Assembly (NCBI GenBank): GCA_017526745.1
Contig: JAFXQX010000030.1
Span: forward strand, 1 to 64,000
Length of the DNA stretch: 64,000 bases
DNA from: Lachnospiraceae bacterium
Lineage (GTDB): Bacteria; Bacillota; Clostridia; Lachnospirales; Lachnospiraceae
Reading direction: 5' to 3'
Shown: positions 61,253-64,000 of the stretch, piece by piece
Position numbering within the stretch: position 1 is the first letter of the stretch
How the letters are laid out: every line of letters begins with the position of its first letter
Made by a program: the position numbers and the translations under genes
Notes under the pieces: generated by a model
Told to the model about the DNA's origin: nothing
Seen by the model: only the letters and a program-made list of their open reading frames with translations
Database searches by the model: none

Positions 61253-62386
61253 TTACTTCCTGTATACATGCGCCGGAACCGAAAAACTCTCGACTCCAAT
61301 GTTTATCAGTTCGTTCATCACGTCCAGCATCTTATCATTCCCCACCGAAAGAACCAAATGAAATCCTCCCTCATCCAACTTTCTTAACATATCTTGCGGA
61401 GAAAGAATGATAATGCCTTCCTTCACTGTTCCCCACTTGTTCTTATCTTTATCAGCGAAATAGACTACCCGTTCAGACAATTCGTTTTTTATTACCCCTC
61501 CAATATGACCGGATCCGTAGAGTATTATGTTGCTTCCCGGTGGAATTTCTTTATCATGAATAATTGGGGCACATATTCCGGAAAATTTGGAATTAATATC
61601 GTCAAATTCTATATCCCTGTATTTAAGCATAATACTGTAGAAAAGCATGAGTTGAGTCGGGGATTCTTTTATATTGTTCAATATCCAATCCAAATACTTT
61701 AGATATAATCGTTTATTCTTTTCCTTGACCTGATCCGCCTTTCCAACCGCCAACGAAGCATCATGTAATCTGTAAAGATAGAATACCCCGGGAATATAGC
61801 CAATCTTTTTCCCGTAATACAACATACGCAACCAATATTCATAATCCTCGGCGCAAAAAAGAGTTGTATCATATTCTCCCATCTGATCAAGAACCTCTCG
61901 TCTATACATAAAACAGGCTCCAACAACATCCCCCGTATACATATCCTGTTCAATATACGGTAGTGCCTCATAAAGAAACTTCTTTTTATCATCAACAAAA
62001 AGGAAGCCTGTGCATACCATACTGTAATGGTCATTGCGATCCAAATACTCATTCATTACTTCTAACGCGCGAGAAAGGAACCAATTATCATCCGACGTCC
62101 ATGTCAGGTACTTACCTCGTGCATGTCTGAAGCCAATATTCAAAGACTCAGGTAATTGTTTATTGGTTTCATTATGTATAACTCTTATCCTGTTATCAAT
62201 TTCTTCGTAGTGCCTGGCAATTGACAACGTATCATCCGTAGAACAATCATCTACAATGATCAATTCCCACTCTGTAAAAGTCTGTCTCAAAATACTGTCA
62301 ATTGATTCACAGATATAATTAGCTCTGTTGTAAGTCGGCATCACAACCGAGATCTTAGGGGTGTTCATTTTACCGTACCTATCCAT
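61253..62386 (-). CDS. GT2 glycosyltransferase with C-terminal module
   Basis: The GT-A domain has ISVVMPTYNRANYICESIDS, the DDCSTDDTL acid pair and LTWTSDDNWFLSRALEV. From residue 284 it carries the shared module (NIILYGSGHIGGVI, Asp in VVYFADKD). Length 377 aa. It overlaps the preceding toroid-methyltransferase gene by 22 bases. Confidence 0.87.
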   Translation of the reverse strand: MDRYGKMNTPKISVVMPTYNRANYICESIDSILRQTFTEWELIIVDDCSTDDTLSIARHYEEIDNRIRVIHNETNKQLPESLNIGFRHARGKYLTWTSDDNWFLSRALEVMNEYLDRNDHYSMVCTGFLFVDDKKKFLYEALPYIEQDMYTGDVVGACFMYRREVLDQMGEYDTTLFCAEDYEYWLRMLYYGKKIGYIPGVFYLYRLHDASLAVGKADQVKEKNKRLYLKYLDWILNNIKESPTQLMLFYSIMLKYRDIEFDDINSKFSGICAPIIHDKEIPPGSNIILYGSGHIGGVIKNELSERVVYFADKDKNKWGTVKEGIIILSPQDMLRKLDEGGFHLVLSVGNDKMLDVMNELINIGVESFSVPAHVYRK

Positions 62387-63999
62387 GCGCAGAAGAGATC
62401 CGGCGTCGGATCCTCATTCTTTAAATCCTCAACCACGGAAACTTTATCGCAAAAGCAAGAAAGCATATCTTTAAGGCATTGTTTGTCAAACCATTGCTCC
62501 CATTCGCCAATCTCATAATGTCCGTATAATTCTATATTTTTATCTATAATGATTATTCTTCCGCCTTTCTTTGTGACACGTGCGAGCTCTCGTAATGAGC
62601 TCCAAATATCTATAGCATGCTCCAGTGCCTCGCACGTATATACCACATCAAAGAAATCATCTTCAAACGGAATCATTGTCAACGTACCGATCCTTTTTTC
62701 CACAACCGATCCCGGAACAAATTTCAAGACTTTTTCCGAAATATCCATAGCGTATAACCCTATACCCGCTACTCTTTGGGAAAGATTTTTGATATATGCC
62801 CCCTTTCCACAACCCGCATCTAGCACATTTAATCCATCGCCCTTTTTGTTTTCGTTAACATATTTTTTTAGCGAAGATTCTATCACTATATATCGTCCGT
62901 CTTCGATGCTATACTCATCTTTAAAACCTGACGATTGATTATCAAATTCAATCTTATTCTTATAATATAATGCATCTAAAAAATATTTATTAGCCCAACT
63001 AATCTCAGAATAGGGGAAATAACTGTTCTCTTCATCTTTTGCGTACTCCGAAGGATAACTTCCAAACCATCCCCCTGAATCATTTTGAAGTTTGACCGCA
63101 TATTTAAAAACTTTATTCCCAGTTTCAACGTCACCCAGTCGAAACCACACAAGAGCCAATTGAAACATCCCGGTAGAGCATACCCAATTGCAATCATTAT
63201 AGGCTGGAATCTCGCCATTCTCCTTCATATAGTTTTTCTTAATGCGATCCATTGCGTCCCGAACAACATCAATGCAGTTTAAATCGACAAGGGCCTCCAT
63301 AACATATGCATAGAAATGTGAAAGGAGCGAGAATTTCTCAATTTTCTCTCCGCAATTATTCAAATAATATTTCAACGCTTTTTTCGCTTTTTCAATGTAT
63401 TCGTCTCTTTTTAAAATATAACCTGCTTCCATAAGTGGAGACAGGCAATACAAATGTATTATCTCGTCATAAACACTACCATTTCCAAAATCATTTTCTC
63501 GTGGCGATCGCAATCTTCCACTTTTATCAATATTTGATATGATCCAATCACATCCACATTTAATATGTTCATCAACGATAGGAAGGATATTGCGTATCGA
63601 AATAAGTCCTTTTAAAATCTGTCCAGAATCAAAAACATACGGCTTAGTATCCTCAGTGTTATACCAAGAACCATCATCTTTTTGTATAAAACATAACCAT
63701 TTTGCATATTGAATTGCTAAATCCCTATACCCCCACCTTAAAAGTGAAGGAATATAATAACCGGACACTTCAGGATAAGGCAAACAGTTATCACTATTAT
63801 TCTTTACCCCCTTATCTTCAATGGTATTGTTCTTTATCCATTCTATCGATTTTCTGTAAGATCCAATGTAATCAGTTCTCCCTTTAATCCGTTCCCTAGT
63901 AATAACGTATTTGAGCTCTTCAAAAAACAAATATTTGATTTTTTTACAATTCAATCCCTTCGCAATATCATTCCTAGTATTTGTATCTAGTACCGTAAT
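62365..63999 (-). CDS. Alpha/alpha-toroid plus SAM methyltransferase fusion, 5' end open
   Basis: The N-terminal two thirds (to about residue 335 counted from the TTG at 63954) is a repeated helical toroid like prenyltransferase or glycoside-hydrolase barrels (FIQKDDGSWYN, YYLNNCGEK, LQNDSGGWFGS). The C-terminal part is a class I SAM methyltransferase (GLNVLDAGCGKGAYI, DVVYTCEALEHA, GGRIIIIDKN). The frame stays open to the window edge. The TTG at 63954 has no proper ribosome binding site, so the true start may lie outside. Confidence 0.75.
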   Translation of the reverse strand: MTVLDTNTRNDIAKGLNCKKIKYLFFEELKYVITRERIKGRTDYIGSYRKSIEWIKNNTIEDKGVKNNSDNCLPYPEVSGYYIPSLLRWGYRDLAIQYAKWLCFIQKDDGSWYNTEDTKPYVFDSGQILKGLISIRNILPIVDEHIKCGCDWIISNIDKSGRLRSPRENDFGNGSVYDEIIHLYCLSPLMEAGYILKRDEYIEKAKKALKYYLNNCGEKIEKFSLLSHFYAYVMEALVDLNCIDVVRDAMDRIKKNYMKENGEIPAYNDCNWVCSTGMFQLALVWFRLGDVETGNKVFKYAVKLQNDSGGWFGSYPSEYAKDEENSYFPYSEISWANKYFLDALYYKNKIEFDNQSSGFKDEYSIEDGRYIVIESSLKKYVNENKKGDGLNVLDAGCGKGAYIKNLSQRVAGIGLYAMDISEKVLKFVPGSVVEKRIGTLTMIPFEDDFFDVVYTCEALEHAIDIWSSLRELARVTKKGGRIIIIDKNIELYGHYEIGEWEQWFDKQCLKDMLSCFCDKVSVVEDLKNEDPTPDLFCAWIGTVK

Positions 64000-64000
64000 A

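Overview
The window looks like a chromosomal segment of a motile, Gram-positive member of the Clostridia, most likely Lachnospiraceae (Butyrivibrio/Roseburia-like). The reasons are the topA-codY-flgB flagellar operon order, CodY, a class B sortase and an LCP protein, a CpsBCD-type phosphoregulatory module, strong GGAGG ribosome binding sites and sigma-A-like promoters with 17-bp spacers. The species is an inference. I saw no rRNA, tRNA, CRISPR array or intact insertion sequence.

Region 1 (1-19.1 kb, minus strand) is topA-codY followed by a long flagellar operon: flgB, flgC, fliE, fliF, fliG, fliH, fliI, fliJ, a ylxF/MotE-like gene, fliK, flgD, a small flagellar-operon gene, flgE, motA, motB, fliL, fliM and the first codons of fliY/fliN. 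It encodes the rod, MS ring, switch, export ATPase, hook and stator. Its intergenic gaps are unusually structured. Many hold short perfect hairpins with GNA triloops, one gap is filled by a 126-bp nested palindrome, and the fliM-fliY junction holds an 82-bp tandem duplication.

Region 2 (19.1-30.8 kb, minus strand) holds a small conserved protein, an FMN alpha-hydroxy-acid dehydrogenase-like enzyme with a Cys cluster, and a 12-gene surface polysaccharide operon. That operon has a recognisable promoter (30853-30881) and a terminator (20808-20829). It starts with a double zinc-ribbon protein, a sortase-B-like protein whose catalytic His is replaced by Gln, an LCP ligase and a small secreted protein. 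It continues with CpsB phosphatase, the chain-length regulator and the tyrosine kinase, and ends with two priming sugar-phosphate transferases around a GDP-heptose gene set. The operon separates dprA from topA, which are neighbours in many Firmicutes.

Region 3 (31-44.4 kb) is housekeeping: comM and dprA, a TlpA-like lipoprotein, an RNA 2'-O-methyltransferase, a clostripain-like lipoprotein, a GMP synthase ATP-PPase subunit without glutaminase domain, azlCD, psd-pssA, a flippase-like membrane protein, a YitT protein and a nucleotide-sugar dehydrogenase. azlCD is bracketed by inverted copies of a composite short repeat that also occurs inside the flagellar operon.

Region 4 (44.4-64 kb, minus strand, running off the window) begins with a DUF234-type ATPase and then a 14-gene glycan assembly operon that looks AT-richer than the rest. 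Eleven of its 14 proteins carry the same roughly 90-110 residue Rossmann-like module (aromatic-Gly-x-Gly start, invariant Asp at the end of strand 2). It is fused N- or C-terminally to unrelated enzymes: GT2, GT4, GT10, GT32, DUF5672, DUF616, DUF268, FkbM and another methyltransferase, and a HAD protein. One gene encodes the module almost alone. This shared-module arrangement is the best candidate here for an undescribed system.
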